Shown: positions 35,502 through 44,185 of the stretch, in pieces
Layout: every line of letters begins with the position of its first letter
Position numbering within the stretch: position 1 is the first letter of the stretch
Assembly (NCBI RefSeq): GCF_024807945.1
Contig: NZ_JANUFD010000010.1
Span: 62,001-126,000 of the forward strand
Direction: 5' to 3'
Length of the DNA stretch: 64,000 nt
Source: Pseudomonas sp. JUb42
GTDB taxonomy: Bacteria > Pseudomonadota > Gammaproteobacteria > Pseudomonadales > Pseudomonadaceae
The notes under the pieces: generated by a model
What the model saw: the letters and a program-made list of their open reading frames with translations, nothing else
The model's database searches: none
What the model was told of the DNA's origin: nothing
Program-made: the position numbers and the translations under genes

Positions 35502-38429
35502 TTAAGCGAGCAACTGTGCCCAGTCGAGACGGTTGTCGCGATCCAGAGTGAAGCCCTTGCCGGTCAGGGCCAGGTTCTTGTTGTAGGCCAGGTCATGATC
35601 GAACGCCCCAGCCCACTTCTCGCGCAGCGCTGCCAATGCCTGCGGGGCCTCGGGCAGATGACCCGGATGAATGACCTGAACCTTGGGCGTCCACACCGTC
35701 AGGAAGCCAAGCTGGCCGACTTTAAGGCACAGATCAACATCGCTGTAGCCGCCGACAAAGCCTTCGTCCAGGCCTTCAACCGCGTCAAACAGCGACTTGC
35801 GCACCATCAGGCAAACGCCGGAAACCGCCGAGTAATTCTGTTCAACCAACAAGCGGTTCATGTAACCCGCCGCGTCCCTTGCCGCGCCAACGAACGCCGA
35901 GCCGACACCCTCGCGCATGCCGAGGATCAGGCCGGCCTGGGTCGCGACACCGTAGCCATCGATCAGCTTGCCACCGACCACGCCGACTTCCGGACGCTGG
36001 GCCTGGTTAAGCAGCAGTTCGAGCCAGTTGGCATTGACCACTTCGCCTTCGTTCTCCAGCAGCACCAGGTATTCGCCCTGAGCATGGGCACAGGCCAGGT
36101 TCTGCAGGGCAACGCCGCTGAGGGCCTGTGCACTGCGGATCACCCGCACGCGGCCGCCCTGGCGCTCCAGCGCTTCCAGCCATTGGCTGGCCTCGGCAGA
36201 CTGCTCGGGATTGGCCGCGATCAGTACCTCATGACGCGAATAACGGGTGCGCAGTTGCACGCCGGTCAGACAGCGTTGCAGTAATTCCAGGTCGTCATCG
36301 AGATGCAGAATGATCGACACCAGCGGGCGTTCGGTGTGGCGATAATCCACATGCCAGGTGCCCGGCGCACCGGCGCTGACCTGGGCGCGATAGCCTCGGC
36401 CGGTCAGATGACGCAGCAGGGCCTGGCGTTCGTCGGCGTTTTCTTCTTCCAGGCTCTGGGCCTGACAGATCAGCAGCGGCTCGTCCATGTGGGCCAGCCA
36501 CGACAGGCCGCCCTTCTCGATGATGCGCAGCAGCAGTTCGAATTCCATCGCCTGCTTGAATTCGGCGGAGTAACCACCGGCATCGAGCAACACGTCACGA
36601 CGAATCAACCAATGGCGGGCCATCAAGCCCGGCGCACTTTGCAGCAGATCAAGGTTGAAGCCAGGGCGCAACACGTCACGCAACGCGCCGTTTTCCTGAC
36701 GCTGGATCTCGTCCGCCGCCACCGCACGGCACTCCGGCGCGCCCAGCAGTTCCAGACTGGCACGCAACAGACCGGCCTGGGTGAACTGATCACCGGCCTC
36801 GACCAGCAGCATCCAGTCGCTGGTGGACTGGCGCACGACCTGATTGAGCTTGTCGATGTAGTTGGCCGGGGTGACCCGGATAAAGTGCAGGGTGTTCTGC
36901 GCCGTGGTCAGGGCCAGCGGCTCGCCAGTGGTGAACACAACGATCTTGAACGACTTGCAGTGGCCTTCGACAAGACTGTCCAGGGTGGCCTGCAATTTGT
37001 CGATATCGTGGTCCATATCCAGGATCATGATGCCGAATTGCAGTTTGTCCTCGCGCTCGGCCAGGGCAAGGCTGATGGCTTGCGATTGATCCGGCTCGGG
37101 AACGCGGGTTTCCAGCCAGCTCAACAGATGGCCCGAAGTCGTCGCCGGGAAACCCTCGCCTTCAAGCGCCTTAGGGATTTCCTGCAGTTGCTCGGACCAA
37201 CTGCCCAGTTCGTCGGCCAGCCCGCTTTCATCGAATGTTTCCAGGCGCTTGGCCAGGCTGTCGACCACCTGTTGATCGAACGGGTTCTGGTCAAAGGCCT
37301 GCCACAGGCGACTGACGATGGTTTCATCGGTGTCGTTGTCATGCAGACGCAACAGCTCGACCTGGCGAACCCAGACGCCTTCGAGTTCTTCGAGCTGCAG
37401 GCGGCCGGCCGGCATCGCATGCACGAGGAATTCCATGGCCGTCAGTTGATCGAAAAAGGTCTGGTTGTAAAACGGCATCTCGACATATTGCCGAGGGCCG
37501 AACTTGCGGGTCGGGCCGTTAAGCGGATTGGTCCAGGTCGAATCCCAGAGGTATTCCACGGTCAGGCCGACGCGGTTCTGCAGGGACTCCAGCATGACCG
37601 CGAAGCTTTCCATGGCAAAGGCCTTGGCCTGCTCAGCGTCCAGGCCCTTGATCGCGGTCGGCTGCTCGGCCAGCCACTCGGCAAATCGCTCGCGTTCGAC
37701 CACTGAAGCATTATCGGTATGGCCCAGCACAGTCATAACGTCAGTGTTGTGCTCCGAACCGCCGATATTCAGCTCACGCAATACATACGGAATCGGCAGG
37801 ATCCGCGCCTTGCCATTGGCCAGCATGAAGTAGGCGTGGCCGATTTCGTTCCACTCGAAACGGGTGGCGGGGGGCAGCGAGGAGAACCACTGCAATTGCA
37901 GGGAGGTCTTGGTTACCGCATAGAACGGCGGGACGTACTGACTCATGAAATCCAGTACGCGCTCCTGGGGCACAGGCGAGGAGTAATCTTCCTGAACCTG
38001 TTTGTCACGCCGGTAGTAACCCACTCGATTGCCGTGAGCCACGTACATCAGGCAGTAGCCGTGGCAGATGCTGTAGTCCGGGTTGCGGCCAAGGAAGTCC
38101 ACCGATTCGGTCAGGGCATCGAATTGCAGGAAGTCATCGTCGGCGGCGAACACCATGTACGGCGTAGTGATCTGGCTCAGGCCGTAGGTGATCTTGTCCT
38201 GAACTGCCGAGTAGGTGAACTGCGGCACATGGCGATAATCGACCTCGGGGTACAGGTCAATGTTTTCCACCGGCGTCGGCGAAGAATCCAGCACCATCAA
38301 CGTGCAAGGGTAAGCGCTGTAGTAATGGATGGCCCGACGCAGGAAGGCCGACCGATTGTGGCTCAACAGCACAATGGTCAGGCGCTCGCGCAGATATGTC
38401 GCATGTTCAGAATCGTAATTGCCTTGCAT
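35502..38429 (-). CDS. large multidomain glycosyltransferase (975 aa)
   Basis: Three glycosyltransferase-type units can be seen. Residues about 10-260 form a GT-A domain of the TIGR00180 type with VLLSHNRSAFLRRAI and the metal-binding run D97-D99 (FAADDDFLQF). Residues about 450-690 resemble a degenerate GT2 domain. Residues about 715-960 form a GT2 domain with PLVSIILH, VLLENEGEVVN and a GGYSDVDLCL acceptor-site motif. In the third unit the DxD position reads ENEGE, so it may be inactive or use another metal site. A GTG four codons upstream is rejected: its GTGGGGAAAG serves as the ribosome-binding site for the ATG at 38429. Probably assembles or extends the flagellin glycan, similar to Pseudomonas Fgt proteins. 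Confidence 0.88.
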   Translation of the reverse strand: MQGNYDSEHATYLRERLTIVLLSHNRSAFLRRAIHYYSAYPCTLMVLDSSPTPVENIDLYPEVDYRHVPQFTYSAVQDKITYGLSQITTPYMVFAADDDFLQFDALTESVDFLGRNPDYSICHGYCLMYVAHGNRVGYYRRDKQVQEDYSSPVPQERVLDFMSQYVPPFYAVTKTSLQLQWFSSLPPATRFEWNEIGHAYFMLANGKARILPIPYVLRELNIGGSEHNTDVMTVLGHTDNASVVERERFAEWLAEQPTAIKGLDAEQAKAFAMESFAVMLESLQNRVGLTVEYLWDSTWTNPLNGPTRKFGPRQYVEMPFYNQTFFDQLTAMEFLVHAMPAGRLQLEELEGVWVRQVELLRLHDNDTDETIVSRLWQAFDQNPFDQQVVDSLAKRLETFDESGLADELGSWSEQLQEIPKALEGEGFPATTSGHLLSWLETRVPEPDQSQAISLALAEREDKLQFGIMILDMDHDIDKLQATLDSLVEGHCKSFKIVVFTTGEPLALTTAQNTLHFIRVTPANYIDKLNQVVRQSTSDWMLLVEAGDQFTQAGLLRASLELLGAPECRAVAADEIQRQENGALRDVLRPGFNLDLLQSAPGLMARHWLIRRDVLLDAGGYSAEFKQAMEFELLLRIIEKGGLSWLAHMDEPLLICQAQSLEEENADERQALLRHLTGRGYRAQVSAGAPGTWHVDYRHTERPLVSIILHLDDDLELLQRCLTGVQLRTRYSRHEVLIAANPEQSAEASQWLEALERQGGRVRVIRSAQALSGVALQNLACAHAQGEYLVLLENEGEVVNANWLELLLNQAQRPEVGVVGGKLIDGYGVATQAGLILGMREGVGSAFVGAARDAAGYMNRLLVEQNYSAVSGVCLMVRKSLFDAVEGLDEGFVGGYSDVDLCLKVGQLGFLTVWTPKVQVIHPGHLPEAPQALAALREKWAGAFDHDLAYNKNLALTGKGFTLDRDNRLDWAQLLA

Positions 38430-38497
38430 AACTTTCCCCACAACCGTTCGAATCGGCCCTTATCCGGCCAGACCTGTCTTTTGACTAAACCGACTGC

Positions 38498-39232
38498 TTA
38501 TTTGACCCGGCGCAGGTAGCCATCCGGGGCGACCGTGATCAGCAGTTTGTTCTGCATCTCGTAGTCGATTTCAAAGCTGTCGTCTTCCTTGAGGAACTGC
38601 CAGACCGCAGTCTTCGGATTGTCGCCATGGCCCCACGGGCGATCCGGGAAAGCGTCGGCCGGCATGTCTTCGACGATGGTGTCCATGACCACGCAGTAGC
38701 TGTCTGCGGACACCAGCGGCGAGTACAGGCGCAGTTCTTCGAGAACGTGATCGTGGGTGTGGTTGGAGTCCAGCACGACGATGACTTTCTTGCCGGCGGC
38801 AATTTCACGCACCTGCTCGACAGTCGCCAGATCGATACTGGAGCCTTCAATCATGCGGATACGCTTGCTCATCGGGTGCGACTCGATGGCCTCGCGGTTG
38901 TGCGGGCGAATATCGCGATCGATGCCCAGCACTTCGCCGTGGCCTTGTAACTCCAGCAACGAGGCGTAGTAGATGATTGAGCCGCCATGGGCGATACCGC
39001 ACTCGATCACCAGATCCGGCTTGAGGCGCCAGATCAGTTCCTGCATGGCCAGCATGTCCTGGGGCAGCTGGATGATCGGGCGGCCCATCCAGGAATAGTG
39101 GTAGGTGTACTTGTGCCGGGCCGACTCGTTATAGAAATCCCGGGCCAGGCCTTGCAGCTTCTGATCGGCACCTTGGGCTGCGATCTCTGCCTTGCATTCA
39201 GCCTCGAACTGCTGGGCTACTGTCTTGTTCAT
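38498..39232 (-). CDS. CmcI/RhmM-family sugar methyltransferase
   Basis: A 244-residue protein of the rhamnosyl O-methyltransferase/cephalosporin hydroxylase (RMNT_CmcI) family. The SAM-binding loop is ECGIAHGGS at 77-85, and IVVLDSNHTHDHV contains the metal-site Asp and His. In polysaccharide clusters such proteins O-methylate a sugar; the antibiotic name is not meaningful here. In this context it may methylate the terminal residue of the flagellin glycan (inference). Confidence 0.85.
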   Translation of the reverse strand: MNKTVAQQFEAECKAEIAAQGADQKLQGLARDFYNESARHKYTYHYSWMGRPIIQLPQDMLAMQELIWRLKPDLVIECGIAHGGSIIYYASLLELQGHGEVLGIDRDIRPHNREAIESHPMSKRIRMIEGSSIDLATVEQVREIAAGKKVIVVLDSNHTHDHVLEELRLYSPLVSADSYCVVMDTIVEDMPADAFPDRPWGHGDNPKTAVWQFLKEDDSFEIDYEMQNKLLITVAPDGYLRRVK

Positions 39233-39250
39233 TTTTCTGCCTCGACGAAA

Positions 39251-40318
39251 TTAGAAAGAATGGGTGTCCACAGCGTGATAGCTGTAACGGCCGTCCGACA
39301 TGCGCTTGATCTCTTCCAGGTAACGGGAGTTCATCACAAACAGGTTGGCACCTTCGGGCAGCGTCAGCCGCGCCTCTTCGGGCGAGGACACGCGCAGGCC
39401 GCTCAGGGGCAGGTAACGCCCCTGCTTGGCCGGGTTGATATCGATCACCTGATCCACCGCGACACCGGCGCGCTGGAGGAATAACGAATAGATCACGCCC
39501 TTGGACGCCGCGCCCCAGATGGCCGAGCCACGCTCCGGCGCCGCCTGAATGATCTGCACGGCGTGCTCGATGCTGTGCAGGAAATCCGTCGGCATCAGCA
39601 CCCGAGGGCCGGGCTCGAGCGGCGCCTGACGCAGGCTGGCGAGGTCAGCGACCACGTACAGGTACTGGCCGCCGAACAGGTGCCCGGCTTCCAGCACGGT
39701 GCCGAACAGGCGGCGGAAATCTTCGATTCGAAAGTAATTCACATGCTCGTAGAACACGTCGAACCACACGCGGTTTTCCAGAATCCAGTCCAGGCATGGC
39801 ACTTCGATATAGATCAGCCCGCCCTGATTGGCTGCGGCAATCTCGGCGAGGAACGATAGCGGATCGCGGATGTGCTCCAGCACATGACGCATGATCACGG
39901 CATCGGCGGTCAGCCCCGAGTCGCGGGTGAACGGCGCCTTGATCACGTCAGGGCTGTCGCCCTCGTAGGCCGGGTCGATGCCGACAATGTCGTAGCCGTG
40001 GCCGCGCAGTTGCTCGAGGAAATAGCCTTTGCCGCAGCCGACTTCGATCAGGCTACGGCCACTGAAATGTTTGGCCACCACACCTTCGACGGCTTCCAGA
40101 TGCGCCTTGAAAGCCGGGGAAAGCGCCTGTTCGTTCTGATAGTCGCTGTCATAACTGAGCAAGTCCGGATCGAAGGCCTGGTTATGCACCAGACCGCTGT
40201 GCTCGTCCTGAACCAGCAGCATATCGCCACTGGCCGAAGCCCTGGCTGTCGCAGCGTCGGCGAATGTACGGTTCTGCAAGACCGGCAGGCCCGCGGCGCG
40301 GTACAGCTCATAAGCCAT
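39251..40318 (-). CDS. SAM-dependent methyltransferase with C-methyltransferase C-terminal domain
   Basis: A 355-residue protein with a class I SAM site (IEVGCGKGY at 91-99), the conserved VFYEHVNYF (Y190-E191-H192) and a C-terminal domain (about 260-345, GAASKGVIYSLFLQ...DINPAKQGRYLPLSG) as in NovU/TylCIII sugar C-methyltransferases. The N-terminal zinc-ribbon cysteines of those enzymes are missing. The ATG at 40318 overlaps the upstream gene by 11 bp. Whether it methylates carbon or oxygen cannot be decided from sequence. Confidence 0.83.
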   Translation of the reverse strand: MAYELYRAAGLPVLQNRTFADAATARASASGDMLLVQDEHSGLVHNQAFDPDLLSYDSDYQNEQALSPAFKAHLEAVEGVVAKHFSGRSLIEVGCGKGYFLEQLRGHGYDIVGIDPAYEGDSPDVIKAPFTRDSGLTADAVIMRHVLEHIRDPLSFLAEIAAANQGGLIYIEVPCLDWILENRVWFDVFYEHVNYFRIEDFRRLFGTVLEAGHLFGGQYLYVVADLASLRQAPLEPGPRVLMPTDFLHSIEHAVQIIQAAPERGSAIWGAASKGVIYSLFLQRAGVAVDQVIDINPAKQGRYLPLSGLRVSSPEEARLTLPEGANLFVMNSRYLEEIKRMSDGRYSYHAVDTHSF

Positions 40319-41165
40319 GGTCGGCTCCCAGCAACTGATTGAGTAGCGTCGCATCGCCCCAGAACGCCAGGGGTTCATGCACGGAATAAGGATAGTGGCC
40401 GAGATTGAGATCAATGGCGCCGCCGCGCTGGCGGATGTGCCCTTCGACCAGTGCGCGTACCGATACCGGCCGACCGCTGCAACAGTTGATCACGCCGTCG
40501 AACGCCGGCTGCCGAATCAGCCCGGCCAGACGCGCAGCGGCGTCTTCAATGGCAAGGTAGTCACGCAGCTGCTCACCCGCCGACATGTTGAACGATGCGT
40601 CTGCGGCATCGATGGCCCGGTCGAGAGCTGCCAGCAGGCTGTTGGGATTCTGTCCCTGGCCATGCAGGTAAAACAGCCGCGCCCATTGCAGGGTGAACGG
40701 CGTCTGCTTCTGCAGGGCCTGGAGAAACAGACGCAGAGTGTTCTTCGCCAACCCGTAGGGATTACCCGGCAAGACCGCCATGGACTCGCTCAGGCAACCA
40801 TCCTGCATGCCGTACTCGAAACAGGTACCGGTGACCAATACCTGGCCGACACCCGCCTCGACCGCCGCCTTGATAAAGGCATAGTCGGCCGGCAGGTTGT
40901 GCTCGAAATGGAACAGCCCCTGATAGTTCGGCAGACCGGGCCAGGCCAGGTGAGCGAGCACATCGATCGCGTCGACCAAGGCGCTGATATCCAGTCCGGC
41001 CTTGTGGATATCGGCGGCGATAAATTCCACATCATCGAACCACGGCATGTGCCGGGCTGTTTCGACATTGCGCGCGACCGCACGTACCTTGCAGCCCTGC
41101 TTGAGCAAGGCCGCGACCAGATGGCGGCCGACGAAGCCGGTGGCGCCGGTGACGAGCACGTTCAT
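40308..41165 (-). CDS. NAD-dependent sugar epimerase/4-ketoreductase
   Basis: A 285-residue extended short-chain dehydrogenase with GATGFVG at 7-13 and catalytic Y137-x3-K141 (YGLAK). In its context, after a dehydratase, a 3,5-epimerase-like protein and a C-methyltransferase, it is the best candidate for the final 4-keto reduction giving the CDP-activated branched deoxysugar (inference). The ATG at 41165 gives the Rossmann start MNVLVTGATG; the longer frame runs into the REP pair. Confidence 0.85.
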   Translation of the reverse strand: MNVLVTGATGFVGRHLVAALLKQGCKVRAVARNVETARHMPWFDDVEFIAADIHKAGLDISALVDAIDVLAHLAWPGLPNYQGLFHFEHNLPADYAFIKAAVEAGVGQVLVTGTCFEYGMQDGCLSESMAVLPGNPYGLAKNTLRLFLQALQKQTPFTLQWARLFYLHGQGQNPNSLLAALDRAIDAADASFNMSAGEQLRDYLAIEDAAARLAGLIRQPAFDGVINCCSGRPVSVRALVEGHIRQRGGAIDLNLGHYPYSVHEPLAFWGDATLLNQLLGADHGL

Positions 41166-41187
41166 TGAGCGCCTCGCAGCACAAGTT

Positions 41188-41275
41188 GTGGGAGCGTGGC
41201 TTGCCCGCGAAGAACGGTAACGCGGTATACCTGGCTGGCCACACAAACCGATTCGCGGGCAAGCCACGCTCCCAC
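41188..41275. repeat. REP pair, GTGGGAGCGTGGCTTGCCCGCGAA type
   Basis: GTGGGAGCGTGGCTTGCCCGCGAA and its complement, in the 127-bp gap between the C-methyltransferase and epimerase genes. It differs from the GTGGGAGCGAATTC family found elsewhere in the window. Confidence 0.87.
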
Positions 41276-41292
41276 AACAAAGGAGTGTGCCG

Positions 41293-42549
41293 TCATAACA
41301 GCGTCAACTCAGGCACAGCAATCACAAAACGCCCGCCCCATCTGCGTAACTGCGCCTGTTGCTCACTGACTTCATGCAGCAAGTTCCACGGCAGGACCAG
41401 CAGGTAATCCGGTTTTTCTTCGGCGATGCGCTCGGGCGAAACCACGGGAATCCGGCTGCCCGGCAGGAACTTGCCCTGCTTGTGCGGGTTGGCGTCGGCG
41501 ACCCAGGCCAGCAGGTCCGGCTTGACCCCGGCATAGTTGAGCAGGGTATTGCCCTTGGCCGCCGCGCCGTAACCGGCGACGCGCTTGCCTTCGGCCTTGG
41601 CCTGCAGCAGGAAGTTCAACAGTTGGTGCTTGATGCGCTCGGCAGCAGGCGCCAGGGTGGCGTAGAACGCCGTCGTCATGACCCCGGCCTCACGCTCTTC
41701 ATCGAGCAGCGCCTGCACAGCGGCTTGTACCGGACGGCTCTGGTCATGCAGCCCCAGGCCGTCAAGACGCAACGGCTCGACGCGCTGGACAAACACCCGC
41801 AGCGATCCGCCATGGGTCGACAGGAGACTGACGTCGAAGACTTCCAGGCCATTGCGCTCGCACAAGGTCTTCACTGCGGTCAACGACAGGTAGGAATAGT
41901 GCTCGTGGTACAGGGTATCGAACTGATGATCGGCCATCAGCGACAACAGGTGCGGAAATTCGAAGGTCGCAACGCCCGTGGGCTTGAGCAACGTCGCGAA
42001 GCCCCGCAGGAAATCGTTGATATCCGGGACATGGGCGAGCACGTTGTTGGCCGCCATCAGGTCGGCGGACCAACCGTCACTGACCAGGCTTTCGGCCGCT
42101 TCACGGCCGAAAAACACTTCGCGAATCTCCAGGCCCTTGTCCCGCGCCGCCGCTGCGGTGCTGCGGGTCGGCTCGATGCCCAGGCATGGAATATTGCGCG
42201 CGGCCACGTATTGCAGCAGGTAGCCGTCGTTGGCGGCGATTTCCACGACACGGCTGTCGGCGCCGAGGCCGAAGCGCTCAACCATTTCGTCGACATAACG
42301 CTCGGCATGGGCCAGCCAAGAGCTGGAATAGGAACTGAAATACGCATAATCGGCGTCGAACAGACTTTCCGCGCTGGTGTAGTCCTCGGTCTGCACCAGC
42401 CAGCACTGCTCGCAAACCCCGACTTTCAGCGGCACCCACTGCTCGGCCTGGCTCAGTTGCTCGGCACGCAGATAGGCATTGGAAGGCGGCGAAGTGCCCA
42501 GGTCGATCAAAGGCAACGTCAGATGGGCGCCACAACCTCGGCAATTCAT
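41293..42549 (-). CDS. sugar C-methyltransferase (NovU/TylCIII-like)
   Basis: A 418-residue three-part enzyme: N-terminal zinc ribbon (C3, C6, C46, C49), central SAM domain with VVEIAANDGY (101-110), and the C-terminal C-methyltransferase domain (GYGAAAKGNTLLNYAG...DANPHKQGKFLPGS). The catalytic-region motif DTLYHEHYSY (211-220) is intact. The family puts a methyl on C3 of NDP-4-keto-6-deoxysugars. The ATG at 42549 overlaps the rfbC stop (ATGA). Confidence 0.92.
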   Translation of the reverse strand: MNCRGCGAHLTLPLIDLGTSPPSNAYLRAEQLSQAEQWVPLKVGVCEQCWLVQTEDYTSAESLFDADYAYFSSYSSSWLAHAERYVDEMVERFGLGADSRVVEIAANDGYLLQYVAARNIPCLGIEPTRSTAAAARDKGLEIREVFFGREAAESLVSDGWSADLMAANNVLAHVPDINDFLRGFATLLKPTGVATFEFPHLLSLMADHQFDTLYHEHYSYLSLTAVKTLCERNGLEVFDVSLLSTHGGSLRVFVQRVEPLRLDGLGLHDQSRPVQAAVQALLDEEREAGVMTTAFYATLAPAAERIKHQLLNFLLQAKAEGKRVAGYGAAAKGNTLLNYAGVKPDLLAWVADANPHKQGKFLPGSRIPVVSPERIAEEKPDYLLVLPWNLLHEVSEQQAQLRRWGGRFVIAVPELTLL

Positions 42550-43106
42550 ACACGCACTCCAGCAAAATTCGCGTCCAGCAGCGGATGACCGGCATCGCGC
42601 GCCGACAAATTCTTGACGTCCAGCGGCCACTCAATGGCCAGCCGTGGGTCCAGGGGCGACAGACCGCCCTCATGCTCCGGCGCATAGTCGGCGCTGTGCA
42701 GGTAGAGCAACTCGGCATCGTCGGTCAGGGTCTGGAAACCATGGGCAAAACCGGCGGGCAATAACAGACTCCGACCGTCCCCGGCTTCCAGGCGTTCAGC
42801 GTGCCAGCGCAGGAAGGTCGGCGAATCCGGGTTCAGATCCACCGCCACATCCCATACCGCGCCGCGCAGGCAGGTGATCAGCTTGGCTTCTGGCTGGGCA
42901 GCGGTCTGGTAATGCAGCCCGCGCACACTGCCCTGCTCACGGGTCACCGAATGATTGATCTGGCGGATATGAAAATCGCGGCCGAACGCGCTCAGGCTGC
43001 CCTCGCAGAACAACCGCGAGAACTGCCCGCGCGCGTCGGCGTGGCGCTTGTGCTGCAGGCTGAACAAGCCGGGTAACGGCAAAGCCTGCAAGTGCAGGTC
43101 ACTCAT
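42546..43106 (-). CDS. rfbC: RfbC-like sugar 3,5-epimerase
   Basis: A 186-residue cupin of the dTDP-4-dehydrorhamnose 3,5-epimerase family with SVRGLHYQ (catalytic H65), conserved K75 and PAGFAHGF. Because the neighbouring dehydratase makes a CDP-linked 4-keto sugar, its substrate here is probably CDP-4-keto-6-deoxyglucose rather than the dTDP form; there is no rfbA, rfbB or rfbD nearby. Overlaps rfbG by 4 bp. Confidence 0.88.
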   Translation of the reverse strand: MSDLHLQALPLPGLFSLQHKRHADARGQFSRLFCEGSLSAFGRDFHIRQINHSVTREQGSVRGLHYQTAAQPEAKLITCLRGAVWDVAVDLNPDSPTFLRWHAERLEAGDGRSLLLPAGFAHGFQTLTDDAELLYLHSADYAPEHEGGLSPLDPRLAIEWPLDVKNLSARDAGHPLLDANFAGVRV

Positions 43107-44185
43107 GAATGCTCCCGGTACAGGTCCAGTTGCTCCAGGGTGAAAGCGCGCATGTCTTGCCCGGCCTGCCAGGCCAGGTGCCAGTCCAGGGTGTGACGCA
43201 GGCAGTCCTGCAGCGACCAGCGCGGCTTCCAGTCAAGACGCTGACGGGCGCGGCTGCTATCCAGGCGTAACAGCCCGGCTTCGTGCAGATCACTGCTTTC
43301 GACCTTGAGGCCCGGCGCGTCCGGCCAGCGCTCGGCGAGTGTCGAGACCACCTGGCCGACGCTGCACATGTCGTTGTCACCGGGGCCGAAGTTCCAGGCG
43401 CCGGCATAGTCCGGACCGTGCTCATAGAGCGCCGCAGCCAGTTGCAGATAACCAGCCAAAGGCTCCAGCGCATGCTGCCAGGGGCGTACGGCCTGTGGGT
43501 AACGCAAGGTCACCGGCTCTCCTGCGGACCAGGCCTTGAGCACGTCGGGAATCAAGCGCTCCGGGGCGAAGTCCCCACCGCCCAGCACATTGCCCGCTCG
43601 CGCCGTGGCCAGGGCCAGGCCGTGCTCGGCGTACTTGTCAGCCGGGAAGAATGACGCCGCATAAGATTGTGCCAACAGCTCGCAGCAGGCTTTGCTGCTG
43701 CTGTAAGGGTCGTGACCGCCGAGAGGTTCGTTTTCACGGTACGGCCACAACCATTCCTGATTGGCGTAGACCTTGTCGGTGGTCACCAGTACGCAGGCAC
43801 GCACGCCGCCGACCTGACGAATCGCTTCGAGCAGGTTGAGGGTACCCATGACGTTACTGGAATAGGTGCCCAGCGGATCGCGATAACCTTCACGCACCAA
43901 TGGCTGGGCCGCCAGATGCAGGACGATTTCCGGCTGCGCTTCGGCGATCAGCTCGAGCAAGGCGCCGAGGTCGCGCAGGTCACCGCGTTGATCGTCGATG
44001 CCCTCCTCGACCCGGGCCAGTTCATACAGATTCGGCTCGGTATTCGGTGCCAGGGCAAAGCCCGTCACCTGAGCACCCAGGCTTTGCAGCCAGAGCGTCA
44101 ACCAACTGCCCTTGAAGCCGGTATGGCCGGTCAGCAGGACGCGCTTGCCCTGCCAGAACGCGGCGGTCAGTCCCATTGTTTCCAT
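43103..44185 (-). CDS. rfbG: RfbG, CDP-glucose 4,6-dehydratase
   Basis: Makes CDP-4-keto-6-deoxyglucose. The 360-residue protein has GHTGFKG at 20-26, LVTTDKVY and catalytic Y161-x3-K165 (YSSSK). The ATG at 44185 has AGGGGAGG 5 nt upstream and overlaps rfbF by 19 bp; a second in-frame ATG at 44176 is less well placed. Confidence 0.93.
   Translation of the reverse strand: METMGLTAAFWQGKRVLLTGHTGFKGSWLTLWLQSLGAQVTGFALAPNTEPNLYELARVEEGIDDQRGDLRDLGALLELIAEAQPEIVLHLAAQPLVREGYRDPLGTYSSNVMGTLNLLEAIRQVGGVRACVLVTTDKVYANQEWLWPYRENEPLGGHDPYSSSKACCELLAQSYAASFFPADKYAEHGLALATARAGNVLGGGDFAPERLIPDVLKAWSAGEPVTLRYPQAVRPWQHALEPLAGYLQLAAALYEHGPDYAGAWNFGPGDNDMCSVGQVVSTLAERWPDAPGLKVESSDLHEAGLLRLDSSRARQRLDWKPRWSLQDCLRHTLDWHLAWQAGQDMRAFTLEQLDLYREHS

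Noticed and set aside
38498-39232. Cephalosporin hydroxylase, suggesting an antibiotic cluster
   Set aside because: The family also includes rhamnosyl O-methyltransferases, and the surroundings are flagellin glycan genes with no beta-lactam enzymes.
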